A DNA stretch of 64,000 nucleotides from Ipomoea triloba (taxonomy: Eukaryota > Streptophyta > Magnoliopsida > Solanales > Convolvulaceae), in contig NC_044920.1 of assembly GCF_003576645.1 (NCBI RefSeq), positions 8,661,554 through 8,725,553 of the forward strand, given 5' to 3'. Made by a program: the position numbers and the translations under genes. The notes under the pieces were generated by a model that did not search any database, had not been told where the DNA came from, and worked only from the letters and a program-made list of their open reading frames with translations. Numbering within the stretch: the stretch's first letter is position 1; each line of letters starts with the position of its first letter. Below, in pieces: positions 22,949 through 35,544 of the stretch.

Positions 22949-23832
22949 ATCTCTGCCTAGTTTTTTTTTTTATTGAATATTTTTTATTTTCCGCATTAAG
23001 AATTAAAAAAAATGAATACTGGATAATGCCTACTGTTCATCGTCAGAATCGGATTCGCCGGATTTCGGTCACCGGTGGCCATTGTTGTTGGAGGAGACAA
23101 ACAATTTTTTTCCATCAAACAAATTTTTTTTCTTTCCTTTCGTCGTTCTCCCTTTAGCTGCCATCAATAATGGCACCTCTATTTCCGGTGATGGAGATGG
23201 ATCGACGGCGATGAAGGCACGACCTTAAGCAATGTCGTGTTTTGCAGTTCGTTGACCAGACTGGCGCGCGGTAGGGTGCGGACGGCGGCGTAGGCATTGC
23301 GACGAGGCCAGGCGGCTGCGGCGACGCCCGGTTTCCCGGCGGCGATGCTGTTGTCTGCTCTCCTTCCGGCGACCCTGGCTACTTTTTTTTACTGTTGTTC
23401 TGTTTGTTGCTGCTCTGCTCTACTCTTAGGGTAGAAACAAGAAATGATGAAGACATGGGCTGGGTCTGGCCCAATTTGACCAGGCCTGGGTCCTTTATAA
23501 AATAAAAAATTCTGGGCCTGTTTGGTTTTGGGCTTCCTTAAGTTTTAATTTCTTTATTATATTTGGCTTCTTCTAATATTTTTATCCAATTGATTTTTTT
23601 GCGTAAAGTTAATATTAAATAATTATTCAATTTTTGAACAAATTATTAAGCTTTCAATTTGTTTTAATTTAATATTAAATTTTCAGTTTAAATTTTATTA
23701 AGTGTTACAATTTAATTGTGGAGTATGAGTTCTGGTATGCATAATCTGAGCATATTCTTTTATGTTTATTACATTAATTATTCGATTGTTATAATTATGC
23801 CTTTTAGAAAAGCATGTTCTTTATGTATAAAT
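22949..23832. other. GC-rich segment between two MITEs, origin unknown
   Basis: 23160-23420 is clearly GC-richer than its surroundings (GGACGGCGGCGTAGG, GGCTGCGGCGACGCC). It has no long open frame and resembles neither the copia leader nor a known domain. 23430-23832 is AT-rich. Confidence 0.4.
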
Positions 23833-23835
23833 TTA

Positions 23836-24413
23836 GGGTGTGTTTGGAAGCCCGGAAAATGATTTCGAAAATCATTTTCCGGGCTTTGGGTGTTTGGCAA
23901 CCATTAGAAAACTCAATCAACGGAAAATGATTTCTGTTGACTGGGGAAAATAAGCCCCTTTTAGAGGAAAACGCCTTCCGCCAAATTTGGGCGAAAGTTA
24001 CTTTCCGCCAAGGACAAATGGCCTTGTTTCAGAGAGGGTCGTCCCTCTCTCAGTCCGGCGGACTGGTTTCCACCGGAAACCAATCCGGCTCTGGTTTCCG
24101 GCTGAAACCAAAGCAGATCTGCTATGGTAGTGGTCGCTGCTCTGGTTACCGGCGAAATCAGAGCAGTGACTTTCTTGTTTTTTAAAAAAAATTTTATTTG
24201 TTTTATTTATAATAAATATTATTAGTTTATATATTTTTATATTTTAAATAAAATAATAAAAATATATAAATATACATTTCAACTCATTTTCCAGAAAATG
24301 AACCAAAAACACATAGACAGTTTTCCAGAATGTAACCAAAACTGGAAATCAAACTATTTTCCGGAAATTGACTCATTTTCCAGAAGTCATTTTCCTGCTT
24401 TCCAAACACACCC
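23836..24413. mobile_element. PIF/Harbinger-type MITE, 578 bp
   Basis: TIRs GGGTGTGTTTGGAAGC and GCTTTCCAAACACACCC, with TTA target duplications at 23833-23835 and 24414-24416. A plus-strand open frame of 82 codons inside lacks any recognised domain. Confidence 0.85.
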
Positions 24414-24416
24414 TTA

Positions 24417-25340
24417 GAGCCTTTTAGATCTGAATTATATGCCTATTATGCATGATATAGTACCTTTTAGGTGAATTTAGTGTTTTTAAGGATAGATTAA
24501 GCGTATTATTGTACTCTTCCATTCTTACTCCACTTGTGCCTTTTAAAGCACATTAAATCATCTTAAAAAGATAGTTCACTCTATTTAAAAGCCTAAACCA
24601 TAGGTGAACTCTCATTTTTTTTTTTGTTAGAATCAATCAAACGGTTTTACTTCAAATATGAGAACACATGACTTAGGGAAGTTTCTTGGGGAGGAATACT
24701 AGTTCTATGGCCCCGGCTTAAACGCCTTGTTGCTACTAGTCCCCTTGCGACGCTACTCCGTTTAAGGAGTTGGAATTTAACTGAGCTTCGTCTCGACCAA
24801 CTTTCCTGGGAGTATTCCTGATGATTGTCTATCATATGTTAGTTTAATAAGTTTGCTAGGCTTTAAATTCCCCTTAGCCAAGTGATTACAATTTTACAAT
24901 TAAAGAGTAGCCACAACATCTTTAATTGCCTAAATTATCTTTAGATTAACTCACATAAAGAATTGGCAATACCCTTGTAATTAATTATACTTGATATGGT
25001 AAAATTTAGCCCACGGGAAATTTTATTGTATTTGTAGGATTGATTAGGATGAAATACCAAACTATGTTCATAATTTGCCCACAAGGGTTATGAATCGGTA
25101 TATAGTTTGGTGGTTTTATCATTAAGGATAGAACATCCCAAAATTCAAATCGTGCCCTATTCTCAAGTTTTATCATTTGGCATGGAGGGTTCATTTTGCC
25201 TAAAAATTTAGCACACAGGTAATTTTATGCCATTTGAATCTATCTTTTGCATAAATTTACATTGGTGAAAATATGTACTTCAGTTCCTTAGTGCCTCTAA
25301 TTCTAACAAACTTATAAAAAATTTACCAGCAACTGTCCCA
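24417..25340. other. Copia leader region, no gene recognised
   Basis: AT-rich DNA between the second MITE and the first readable gag homology. An inverted pair around CCAAACTATG and TATAGTTTGG lies at about 25055-25110. Confidence 0.45.
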
Positions 25341-25470
25341 ACCATCCGAAATGGAAAGATGCCCATCTCCTCTATTTTGGCTAGCTCGAGATGGACTACG
25401 CCCTCAACCATCCAAAACCTACGGCTATCACCGCGGAAAGCACTACACAAGACAGAGAGCTTTATGCTAG

Positions 25471-28400
25471 ATGGGAACGATCCAATCGTCTATGCATTTT
25501 GTTCATCAAGTCCTAGCTTCCAGTGATATTCGTGGCACGGTTCACATTCTGAAGTTTCAAGAGTATATTAAGGCCATCGACGCCCAGTTTGTTGGTTCAA
25601 ACAAAGCCCTGGCAAGCACCCTGATCATGCGATTCACCTCCACCCGATTTTTCCCCACCAAAGGTGTGCGCAGTCACATAATGCAATTGCGAGATATTGC
25701 GGCTCAGCTGGACAGGATGGAGATCAAACTCCCAGAATCATTCGTGGTGAACTTTGCACTGAATTCTCTCCCTTCTGAGTATAGCCCCTTTAAAATCTCT
25801 TACAACACACATGACCAGAAATGGTCCATTAATGATCTAATCACTATGTGTGTGCAAGAGGAAGGGAGGCTACTTCAAGAGCAAGGGGGAAGAGTGTCAT
25901 GCTTACGACCGCGAATCCTAAAGTTAAGTTTGGGAAACATTTCACTTCGGCTAAAGGGAAAGGGAAAGTTACCCCTCAAGCCAACATTAAGAAGTCTCAT
26001 AAATGTTTCTTTTGTAAGAAGAATGGGCATATGAAGAAAGACTGTTCAAAATTTAAGAAGTGGATGGCTGAGAAAGGTATAATCTCCTCCTTTGGTTGTT
26101 TTGAAGCCAATATGTCATATGTTAATACTAACACTTGGTGGATTGTTTCTGGTTCAACAATCCACATTGCAAATTCTTTACAGGATATGCAAAACCTGAG
26201 GCCACCGAAGGCAAATGAGCGGAACATCTTTTATGGAAATAAGATGAGCTCGCAGGTTGAAACTATGGGGAACATGCAATTTGATATTAGATAATGGTTT
26301 TGTTCTTGTGTTAGAGTAGCCATTTTATGTACTAAGTTTTTCACGAAATTTGGTTTTGATTTCCAGACTTGTACCATTGGGTTTCAGATTCATTTTTCAG
26401 ACAAGTTTTTCAGTTATATAATAATTTTACTTGTGTGGGAAATGGTTCACTGTCTAGTGGTCTTTATCGCCTTCACTTACAAAACGATACAAATTATGAT
26501 TCCTTACATGTTCAAACTTGCACCAAACGGTATAGTATTGACGAAAGCTCTTCAATGTTGTGGCATCGGAGATTGGGACATATCTCCACTGAACGCATTA
26601 AGAGATTAGTTAAAGATGGGGTACTTTCTACCTTAGATTTTATTGATTTCTTGACTTGTGTAGACTGCATTAAAGGCAAGCAGACTAAGAAGTCAAAGAA
26701 AGGTGCCAACAGAAGTTCAACATTGTTAGAGATAATTCATACTGACATATGCTATCCTGACATGAATAAGCAGGGTCAGAAATATTTCATTACCTTTATA
26801 GATGATTTTTGTAGATTTACCTATGTGTATTTACTTCATCATAAGCATGAAGCATTGGATGCGTTTAAACTGTTTAAGGCTGAAGTTGAAAACCAATGCA
26901 AGAAGCAAATACAAATAGTTAGGTCAGATAGAGGTGGTGAATATTATGGTAGGTACATAGAAAATGGACAAGCTTTGGGTATATTTGCTAAATTTCTTCA
27001 AGAGCATAGGATTGTTGCCGAATACACCATGTTGGGTTCCCCGGATCAAAATGGTGTTGCTGAACGAAGAAATCGGACCCTTTTGGATATGGTGCAGAGT
27101 ATGCTAAGCAACTCTACACTTCCAAAATCATTGTTGGCCGAAGCACTTATGACGGCAACGTATATATTGAACTGTGTTCCGACCAAGGCTATTCCCAAGA
27201 CACCTTTTGAGCTTTTCAAAGGTTGGAAATCGAGTTTGCATCATATGCATATTTGGGGATATCCGTATGAGGTGAGGATATATAACCCACATGAAAAGAA
27301 ACTTGACCTGAGGACTATTAGTGCTTTCTTTATTGGATATGCACAATCTTCTAAGGGTTATAGGTTTTATTGTCCAACCCATACTACTAGGATAGTGGAA
27401 TCAAGAAACACTAAATTTCTTGAAGATAACTTGTTCAGTAGGAGAGATCGATTTAAGGACCTAGCTCCTTTATTTGATCATATTGACTCTCACCCTTCTA
27501 TGTCATCTAACGGAGTTGTACTTATACGCAATAAGCCTTCAGTCCCGCCTGTGGTTATACAACCCACCGTTGAGATTCCACAAGTTGTTTAAACGACCAT
27601 TGGAAGAACAAGTTCAAGACCTACATCAACCTCCTGAACTAGATTATGAACCAATGATTGAACTAATTCAGGATTTACAACAAGTTCATGAATTGACACA
27701 GACCGAAATTGGCCTAATTCAAGAATTACCTCCAGTTCCCGAAGAGGTAGTTGCACCACAACCTTTTCAAGGTGCTGGTGTTCCAACATTAAGACGATCT
27801 ACGTGGGTGAGACGTTCAATAGTACCTAGCTATTATGTATCGTATCTACAAGAATCTAACATTGGAGTTGAAAATGACCCTGACACGTTTTCACAAGCCA
27901 CGAATTGTGCACAACCTTATTTGTGGTTAGAGTCCATTAAAGATGAAATGAATTCCATGAAGAGTAATGGAGTTTTCTACCTTGTTGAGTTACCTAATGG
28001 GGCTAAGCCTATTCGCTATAAATGGGTTTTCAACCAAAAGAGACTCATTAGGTAACATTGAAAGATACAAGGCCAGACTCATTACTAAGGGGTTTACTCA
28101 TAAATAAGGAATCGATTACCACGAGACCTTTTCTCTTGTATCAAAAAAGTATTATCTTCGAGTCATTCTGGCTTTAGTTGCACATTTTAATTTTGAGTTG
28201 CAATAATATATGTGAAAACTGTTTTCTTAAACGATGATCTAGAAGAAGAAGTTTATATGAAACAACCTGAAGATTTAATTTCCCTTCTAGAGGTGGTGAG
28301 GATTTGGTGTGTAGGCTTAAGAATTCCATATACGTCTTGAAATAAGCCTCCCGCCAATGGTATATTATGTTTGACGAAGTCATTTCTTCATTTGGTTTTG

Positions 28401-29449
28401 TTGAAAGTATCTTAGATCATTGTATATACCAAAAGGTTAGTGGGAGTAAATATGTTTCCTTGTGTTATATGTGGATGATATCTTGCATGCCGCTAATTAT
28501 GTGGGGATGCTTCGCGACGTGAAACAATTTCCTTTCCAAAAATTTTGATATGAAAGGTATGGGTGATGCGTCTTATGTCATTGGCATAAAGACTCATAGG
28601 GATAGGTCCTGGGGCATACTTGGTCTATCATATGAAACCTATATTAACAAAATTTTGGTGAGATTTCGAATGCAGAATTGTTCACCGAATATTGCTCCCA
28701 TAGCAAAAGGGGATAAGTTTAGTTTGAATCAATGTCCTAAAAATGATTTGGAGAAGGAGACTATGAAGGATATTCCATATGCTGAAGTGGTTGGATGCCT
28801 TGGGTATATTCAAGTTTGTATAAGGCCCGACATTGCCTTTGTTGTCGGCATGTTGGAGCACTACTTGCAAAATCCGGGCACGGACCACTGGGAGCTGTAA
28901 AGAGAGTTTTGAGGTATCTAAAAGGTACTAAAGACTTCAAGCTGGGTTTTAGGCAGACGAACATCCTAGATGTTGTTGGTTATTCTAATGCAGACTTCGC
29001 TGGTTTTGTTGATACTCGAAGATTAGCTTCTGGGTACATTTTTACTATGGCCGGTGGGGCTATCTCATGGAAAAGTGTTAAACAATCCTTAATAACTACT
29101 TCAACCATGGAAGCCGAGTTCGTTTCCTGTTTTGAGGCCACTTCAGAAGGTGTATAGCTCAAGAATTTCATCTCCGGGCTTAGAATTGTAGATTCTATAT
29201 CTAAGCCATTGGAAGACTACTATGGCAACTCTGTTGTTGTCTTCCTAGCTAAGAATGACAAAAAGTGGGAGCCGAGGCAAGCATATCGACATTAAGTTCT
29301 TAGCCCTTAGAGAGCATGTTAAAAGTAAAGAAGTTGTTATTGAACACATTAGCACAGAGTTAATGTTAGCAGATCCTTTGACTAAAGACATGCCTCCATT
29401 TAAATTCAAGGATCTTGTTGAAAAGATGGGACTTTCACCCACTTTATAA
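25471..29449 (+). pseudogene. Copia gag-pol, inactivated
   Basis: Gag (UBN2-like, 25471-26034) overlaps a frame with zinc knuckle CFFCKKNGHMKKDC (25990-26045). The protease has lost its catalytic residue: WWIVSGSTIHIANS in place of DSGAT. The pre-integrase domain (LWHRRLGHIS) and integrase core are in one open frame at 26369-27592, with HTDIC, RSDRGGEY and NGVAERRNRTL giving the D-D-E set. The reverse transcriptase starts WLESIKDEMNSM (about 27920), but 28056-28550 is riddled with stops; its YVDD box is still readable near 28470. RNase H runs 28795-29157 (YSNADFAGFVDTRRL) and continues past a stop to 29449 (GKHIDIKFLALREHV). Confidence 0.85.
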
Positions 29450-29726
29450 TTTTGTATATACGTTCAGTTCAATCTAATGAAATTCTTTTGCACTTCAGAT
29501 ATTTTCTTTTGAGTGTGTACACTTTATTTCAGTTTTTATCTCATTAAGAAAATACTTCAGTGGACTTGAAATGAACATATGGTTTATTTCATTAAGTTTA
29601 TTACCTAAGTACTCAAAGGCAACTTGCATTTGATCATAATGGATATTACTTGCGCTAAAGAGGACATGTCATTATGGTTGGTGTAATCTTGTTCTTGGGG
29701 TTTCATGTTTGCACCAAGTGGGAGAA

Positions 29727-29917
29727 TGTAACGTTTTCCTTTAGTAGTATTATTATTATTATTATTAGGATTATTATCATAAATAATAATATTAAGTATT
29801 TATGTAGTGCAAATTATTTAGGTTGACTAAGTATTAGTATTTAGTCAGCATTAGGTAATTGGTTACCTACGTTTATTGGCACATATCATATGCTTAAATA
29901 TGGATTATGTGCTTACA
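29727..29917 (+). repeat. 3' LTR of the copia element, 191 bp
   Basis: TGTAACGTTTTCC to GTGCTTACA. It includes a (TTA)n run at about 29748. The end matches the 5' LTR remnant at 22341-22394. Confidence 0.75.
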
Positions 29918-29997
29918 TTTGTGGGATTAATATTATGTCAATGTAATTTTTTAATGCATAATGCTTTTATTTTTGGTCAAAATATAGTTTTAAGAAG

Positions 29998-30122
29998 TTT
30001 TTTTTTTAGTACTATTGACTCTGTTACAATGTAGTATCTGTTCATAGCTACTTTCTCAACCTACTGAAGCACAAAGAGTCAACAGTTGCCTCCACTGAGG
30101 CTTGAACTCACTCCCATTATCC
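29998..30122 (-). mobile_element. Probable tRNA-derived SINE
   Basis: On the minus strand: a box-B-like GTGAGTTCAAGCC, a body, then a 3' tail TTACATTGTAACAGAGTCA-ATAGTACT ending in a poly-A of nine. A second copy with the same tail is at 48047-48190. Confidence 0.5.
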
Positions 30123-30522
30123 ATGTTTTTATTTTGGAACATGGCCATATTTAACATTATAATTGGATGAAAAGATTTATATTATGAGCAATTAGTAAAA
30201 ATACAATCAAATACTTGTTATGATAATATTTTCCTATTAATTAGATCTTTTATACAAACGTCACAAATTAAAAAGATACTAAAAAGAGAATATTTAACGT
30301 TATAACCAAAAATACAATAAGAATATATATGATAATATGCTATTTTCTTCTTTTATTTAGAAATGTTGTATGACTAATGATTTGATTTTTATTTTTATTT
30401 TTTGCATTAGATTTTTCCAATTTCAACATTTATAGTGGTCAACACCATTTAAAAGTATATTTTAATTCCCATACATGGCCTCTTGAAACACAAATAATTT
30501 GTAACTTTTTTTTTTTGTGCAT
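30123..30522. other. AT-rich intergenic DNA, nothing recognised
   Basis: No open frame, repeat boundary or RNA gene is evident between the SINE and the next copia element. Confidence 0.5.
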
Positions 30523-30527
30523 GTATC

Positions 30528-30727
30528 GATGAGAATAATAAATTTGAGAAGAATAATAATTCTGGAAGAATGAATTGTTATTGAATATACTTGAATGATA
30601 CAATGTACATGAAGTGACTATTTATATGGATATAAAGAGTCCTAGTCAGATGAGAAATAATACAATGAATATTCACAATAATACATAGAGAAGGATTCTA
30701 GAGTGACTAGGAGATAAAGTCCTAATA
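30528..30727 (-). repeat. 3' LTR of the minus-strand copia
   Basis: Shares GATATAAAGAGTCCTAGT and AGAAGGATTCTAG(A)GTGACTA with 36491-36680. It contains the TATA-like ATATAAATAG on the minus strand. Confidence 0.85.
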
Positions 30728-30849
30728 CGCCCCCCTCAAGCTTGAGGTTCTCTAGAGAGAACATTGAGTTTGTTCCTTATATCAATAAATCTTGTTGTGG
30801 TTAGTGGCTTGGTAAAGATGTTTGCTAACTAGTCTTTTGTAGAGATGAA

Positions 30850-33800
30850 CACTACAACAAACTGATTGTTTAGCGACATATACTTAGCGGCGGTTATATA
30901 TAACCGTCTCTAAATGACTATTTTGAGGCGGTTTTAAAACTGCCGCTAATTTAATATGAAAATCAAAATAATTAATTGTTAGCGACAATTACTTATGGCG
31001 GTTCATCGTAACCGCCACTAAAACTCTATCATCATTAATATTTATGTTTAATCTAAATGTTTTTAGAAAAATAGATTTCATTTTATCTGCTCCCCAAAAT
31101 CCACAAAACGTCGCTTGAGCTCTACGCCTCTGCCTCGCGCCCTCAGGCCCTCGCCATCGCCTACCACTCGCCACCAAACTTGCTCTGGTCGAAAGACCAG
31201 TCTACCGCTCGGCGTCGCCTCTGCCTCGCCAATCGCCACAGTGTTCACCTTGAATTTTGATTTTTGCTTTAATTTCCCAAATTTTTCTAGGGCAAAAAAT
31301 TAGGCATTCTACTTGATCGCATTGTTCCAACTATCGGACTAAATATCGGCCGTGTTGAAGACTTGAAGTTTCAAATCAAAACTTGTATTTTGGAACCTTG
31401 GAGGGCAAGTATGTGAAAGACAAGAAGAAGAATTTTGAACCCAATTCAATATATTGTTACTGTATAAATAAATATTTGTGTGTGAATTTGTATAGGTGAG
31501 GCCGAAAGACAAGAAGATGGGGAGAGGTCCGCCTAGGATTCAGCATCCACCAGCAACACTGAAGAAGAATCTGTTTGATGATGGTCAGTAGGTTAAAATT
31601 GAAATTAATGAGTCTTTGAGCTGATGATTCAAATGAATTTTCTGAGCTTATTTCAATTGTAATTTTTNCTGCATTTATTGATGTCATTAAGGGTTTACTG
31701 ATATAGATTAGTTGGAGTCTTTTGAGTTTTGAGGTTCTATATTGTTTGTCTTATGCATTTATGCACTGTGGACAGGAAATAGAGAACAAATATGTTGTGA
31801 GATGAAAAGATCTTGAATACATAACTTCAAGAGTTTTAAATAAAATAAAATTTGCCTTCTAAATGTGGTTCCCACATAGGAATGCATTCTTTTGCCTGTC
31901 AAGCTAAGGCAGTAAGCACATATGATATATGGTCTTCAATAACAAGCAGATTCTTATCCATTTTTATTTTCCATATGGTTTAATTCACTGAACCATGAAA
32001 TAAGTATGAATCTTTCTTTTGCTTTAAGTCTCCCTTCTTGTGGCTTCTGAGCAATTGATTGTTATATTCTAAAAGTGTCAGTTTTTTTGTCTTCTTTACT
32101 TTTAAAACTCTAAATTGATTTAAGATGAAATGTCGTTTTAAGAGATTTTGTCCGGTATTGTCAAAAAAAAAAAAAAANTTCTGCAAATAATCTGCTTTCT
32201 TCCAACCCGATCATTCTAGGTTGGTTCTACTTTTTGTATTTTCCATTGATTGATTGTTGAGATTTTCTTAGATAACCCAAAACTTAGATGTAATTACTGC
32301 CGAAATTACAAGAGACCTAAGTTTAGTTCTTCGTTATCTTTGCTGTTGTTATGAATTTGTTTAGAAGCATTATGATCGTGTTTGGGTACTCGGAATTAAT
32401 GAAAAGCTTTAGTCTATTTACGTAACTTGAAATCTGTTGGTCCTCATATTCTGTTAGATTGTTGTTTGTAGAACTGTAGAAGACAACTTATTGAACTCTA
32501 TGGGGTAGTCATTGACATCATTTTCCCTTAGGAGCATAATTGGAATAATTGGATTACATATTGGCATATTGCCCATGTTTTGCTGTTGGGTATTGTGCCA
32601 TTAAACAACCTCTTTATCTTTGACTGAAGTCATATTAGTTGTTTCCCTAGGTTCCTCTGCCAGTCTTATACTTTTTTCTTACCATTATGATGCTCCATTG
32701 TTGAGTTGATAAACTACTAATTTTACTTTTTTCTTAACCTACCACCATTTTTTTTTTCTAATGTGGTTATAGGAATTTTCTGAAGACAATGGTTCATTGG
32801 GTCGGTCAGACGAAGAAAGTGAACTCTCTGGCAGTGAGGTATATAGTAATTTCATCTGTTTTAAGGATTTGTTGGATGCTAGTTTTGTTGAGTGTTCTGC
32901 ATACATTTGATAGAGATAGAGAGAGATGCTTTAATGTTATTTGAATACATTTTGAATGGAGATTTTATTTGTAGAAGTTAATATGAATTTTATGAAATAC
33001 TTGAATGTTATTGCAAGATTTATCTCATTGTTTCATATCATGGGATCTTAAATTAGAAAGACATAATTTGCCATGTAGCAACTTATTTCTATTTGCCTTT
33101 TAAAGCAATTTCGTGTTGTCCTTGATAATTTATTTGTCTATTGATTTCAGAGTAGGTAAGTATGATATTTTAAATAAAATGCATGTGTAATGTGTAACTC
33201 ATCTTGGCATTTTGGATCCTGAATAAGCTCTGTTAGATTAAGCTGTATAATTTCCTGTTGGAGATATGTTAGATTTTATTTTTATTTTTTACATTTATGT
33301 TATCTTTTAGGAGTTTGTGAAGGATCACTTGATGTTGTTGTTGATGGATTCAACCCACACTTGATGTTGCTGTTGATGGATTCAACCCACACTTGATGTT
33401 GTTGATGGAGTTTGTCAAATGTTGGTGTTTAGCATTTTTTTTTATCACTTCGGAATTGATGGATTCACCACTTGCTGTTGTTGGAGTTTGTCAAATGTTG
33501 GTGTTTAGTATTTTTTGATCACTTGTTGCTTTTGAATATTATGCTCAAAAATTAATATATTATGGAATGTTACAATTGATTTTTTTCCAATTAAATGTGT
33601 ACATAGAGTTCATTTGTGATTGCAATACGCATTTTAATACAAAGATTTTTGAAGAAGTATAATTAAAAGATAATTCTTTTCAAAAAAAAAATTATAATTA
33701 TAAAAATATAATAATGTAATTATAAATTATTTAGCGACACTTAATAATCGCCACTAAAATTTTTAAAAATAAATAAAGAAAAAAATTTAGCGACACTTAA

Positions 33801-34147
33801 TAACCGCCACTAAAATATTTAAAAATAAATAAATAAAAATATTTAGCGACACTTAATAACTGCCACTAAAATTTAAAGGAATAAACTAATTAGTTATATT
33901 TAGTGGCGGTTAAAAAATCGTCGCTAAAGCAAAAGCAAATTACCTTATATTTAGCGGCGGTTACGAAACCGCCGCTAAATGCAATACTGGTCAAGAATTC
34001 CCACATTTGTCTAAAACCGCCTCTAAATCTTTCGCGACACACTATTTAGACACGGTTGAAGAACCGCCTCTAAATAACTTAGTGGCGGTTGTGAACCACC
34101 TCTAAATAATAAATTAACCGCCTCTAAATAACCTTTTTGGTGTAGTG
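30850..34147. mobile_element. CACTA (CMC) transposon, 3298 bp, non-autonomous
   Basis: TIRs CACTACAACAAA and TTTTTGGTGTAGTG, with 3-bp duplication GAA on both sides (30847-30849, 34148-34150). Subterminal arrays of TTTAGCGACACTTAATAA and TTAGCGGCGGTTA lie at 30875-31025 and 33725-34140. No transposase is seen. Interior blocks look like captured exons: one after TTGTATAG (31495-31587, encoding KDKKMGRGPPRIQHPPATLK) and one after GGTTATAG (32773-32839, encoding EFSEDNGSLGRSDEESELSG). I do not recognise the source gene. Direct repeats of TGATGGATTCAACCCACACT occur at 33340-33400. Two single Ns lie inside, at 31668 and 32177. Confidence 0.88.
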
Positions 34148-34150
34148 GAA

Positions 34151-35440
34151 GTTCACTTGTATTTCTTTTGATGTCACGAACAAAATTGTAGTCAATTTCG
34201 ACACGTTTGGTTCGTGCATGAAACAAAGGATTCGCACACGGAGAGGTAGTAGCAAGATTGTCACACCAAAGTTTATGTGGTTTTGCATAGTAAGACCAAG
34301 CTCTTTAATTAAAGCAACTAACCATGCAACTCCTACTAAGACATCAGCTATGGCCCTATATTCCGCTTATGTTGAAGATCTTGCAATTGTCTTTTGCTTA
34401 CGGCAAGCCTAGAAAATTAGATTTTTACCAAAAAAGACAGCAAAACCACTAGTGGATTTGCGATCATCAGGACATCCCGCTCAATCAGAGTCCGAGAATG
34501 CATGAATATCATCTTAATCTGACTTCATAAGCTGAAGACCATACTCTAGTGTAGCTTTGAAATACTTGAGGACACGTTTCAAGGCACCCCAGTGATCAGT
34601 GGTTAGAGACTGCATAAATTGATAAATCTTATACAGCAAAAGAGAGATCTAGATGAGTGATGGTGAGATAGTGGAGTGCCCCAACTATACTGTGATACTG
34701 TGTTGGATTATCATACGGTTTGGAGGAGTCTGATGCCATTGGCTTGTTGTTGACTAAAATCGGTGTGGAAATCAATATGCAGTGTTACATCTCGGATCTA
34801 TTGAGTATCTCTATCATGTACATCCGTTGTGATAGAAAAAACTCCCCTTGCTGTAAATTATCTCAATCCCTAAGAAGAAGCTTGGCGACCCCATATCTCG
34901 GATTTTGAAAGTATTAGCTAGTTTGCCCGTTACACAAGCCAAAAGAGTGGTGACGTTGCTCATAATTAGTATGGCATCAACATAGACAAGGAGATAACTG
35001 TGAGAATTAGCAATAGAATAAATAAATTGATATACATTAGTCTTTGATGCTTTGTAACCAATTAAGAGAAAACAATCCTGAAGATGTTTGAACCATGCAC
35101 GTGGTGCCTGTTTCAAACCATAAAAAAACAGTTGAAGTTTGTAGACATCGGTGGGAAAATTGTTGTCAATATATCCTGGTAGTTGCTTCATGTAGACATT
35201 CTCACTCAGGCAGCCATTGAGGAAAGTATTGCGAACATCAAGTTATCTAATAGACCACCCATTTGTTATAGAAAGAGATAAGTGAAGTCTTACTATAGTT
35301 GGTTTGGCGACCGGACTAAAAGTGTCAAAATAATCTTATCCTTCAACCTAATTGAGCCCTTTTGCAACAAGTCTAGCTTTGTATCGTTCAAATATACCAC
35401 CAACTCGTTCCATTTCTTCGCGGGCAAGATCTTAGTGGTT
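34151..35440 (-). pseudogene. Copia reverse transcriptase and RNase H remnants
   Basis: Minus-strand reading from 35440: RYKARLVAKG, then (34814-35191) KLQLFFYGLKQAPRAWFKHL, the YVDD-box equivalent LLVYVDAIL (second Asp lost), and a thumb region. RNase H follows around 34420-34150 ([16 protein letters not shown] at 34217-34170). The coding continues across the CACTA insertion into 30846-30740 (FISTKD, FTKPLTTTRF). Several stops and frameshifts are present. Confidence 0.8.
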
Positions 35441-35544
35441 ACATAGAGAGCACATTCTCGTGTCCAGCTTCCTTTGTTAAGGCTCCGGATGGATCTTCCG
35501 TAGTAGCCAATCTTGCAACTCAAAATTGGGTACGTCAAGATGCA

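Larger units (their letters stand above)
22341..29917 (+). mobile_element. Ty1/copia retrotransposon, decayed, with nested MITEs
   Basis: The 3' LTR is 29727-29917. The last 54 bp of a matching 5' LTR remain at 22341-22394 (CATATGCTTAAATGTGGATT in both). A weak primer binding site AGGTATTAGAGCC follows at 22397. Coding order on the plus strand is gag, zinc knuckle, protease, integrase, reverse transcriptase, RNase H, all with stops and frameshifts. A purine tract AAGTGGGAGAA directly precedes the 3' LTR. Two PIF/Harbinger-type MITEs sit in the leader. The missing 5' part of the 5' LTR means the left boundary and the TSD cannot be defined. Confidence 0.85.
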
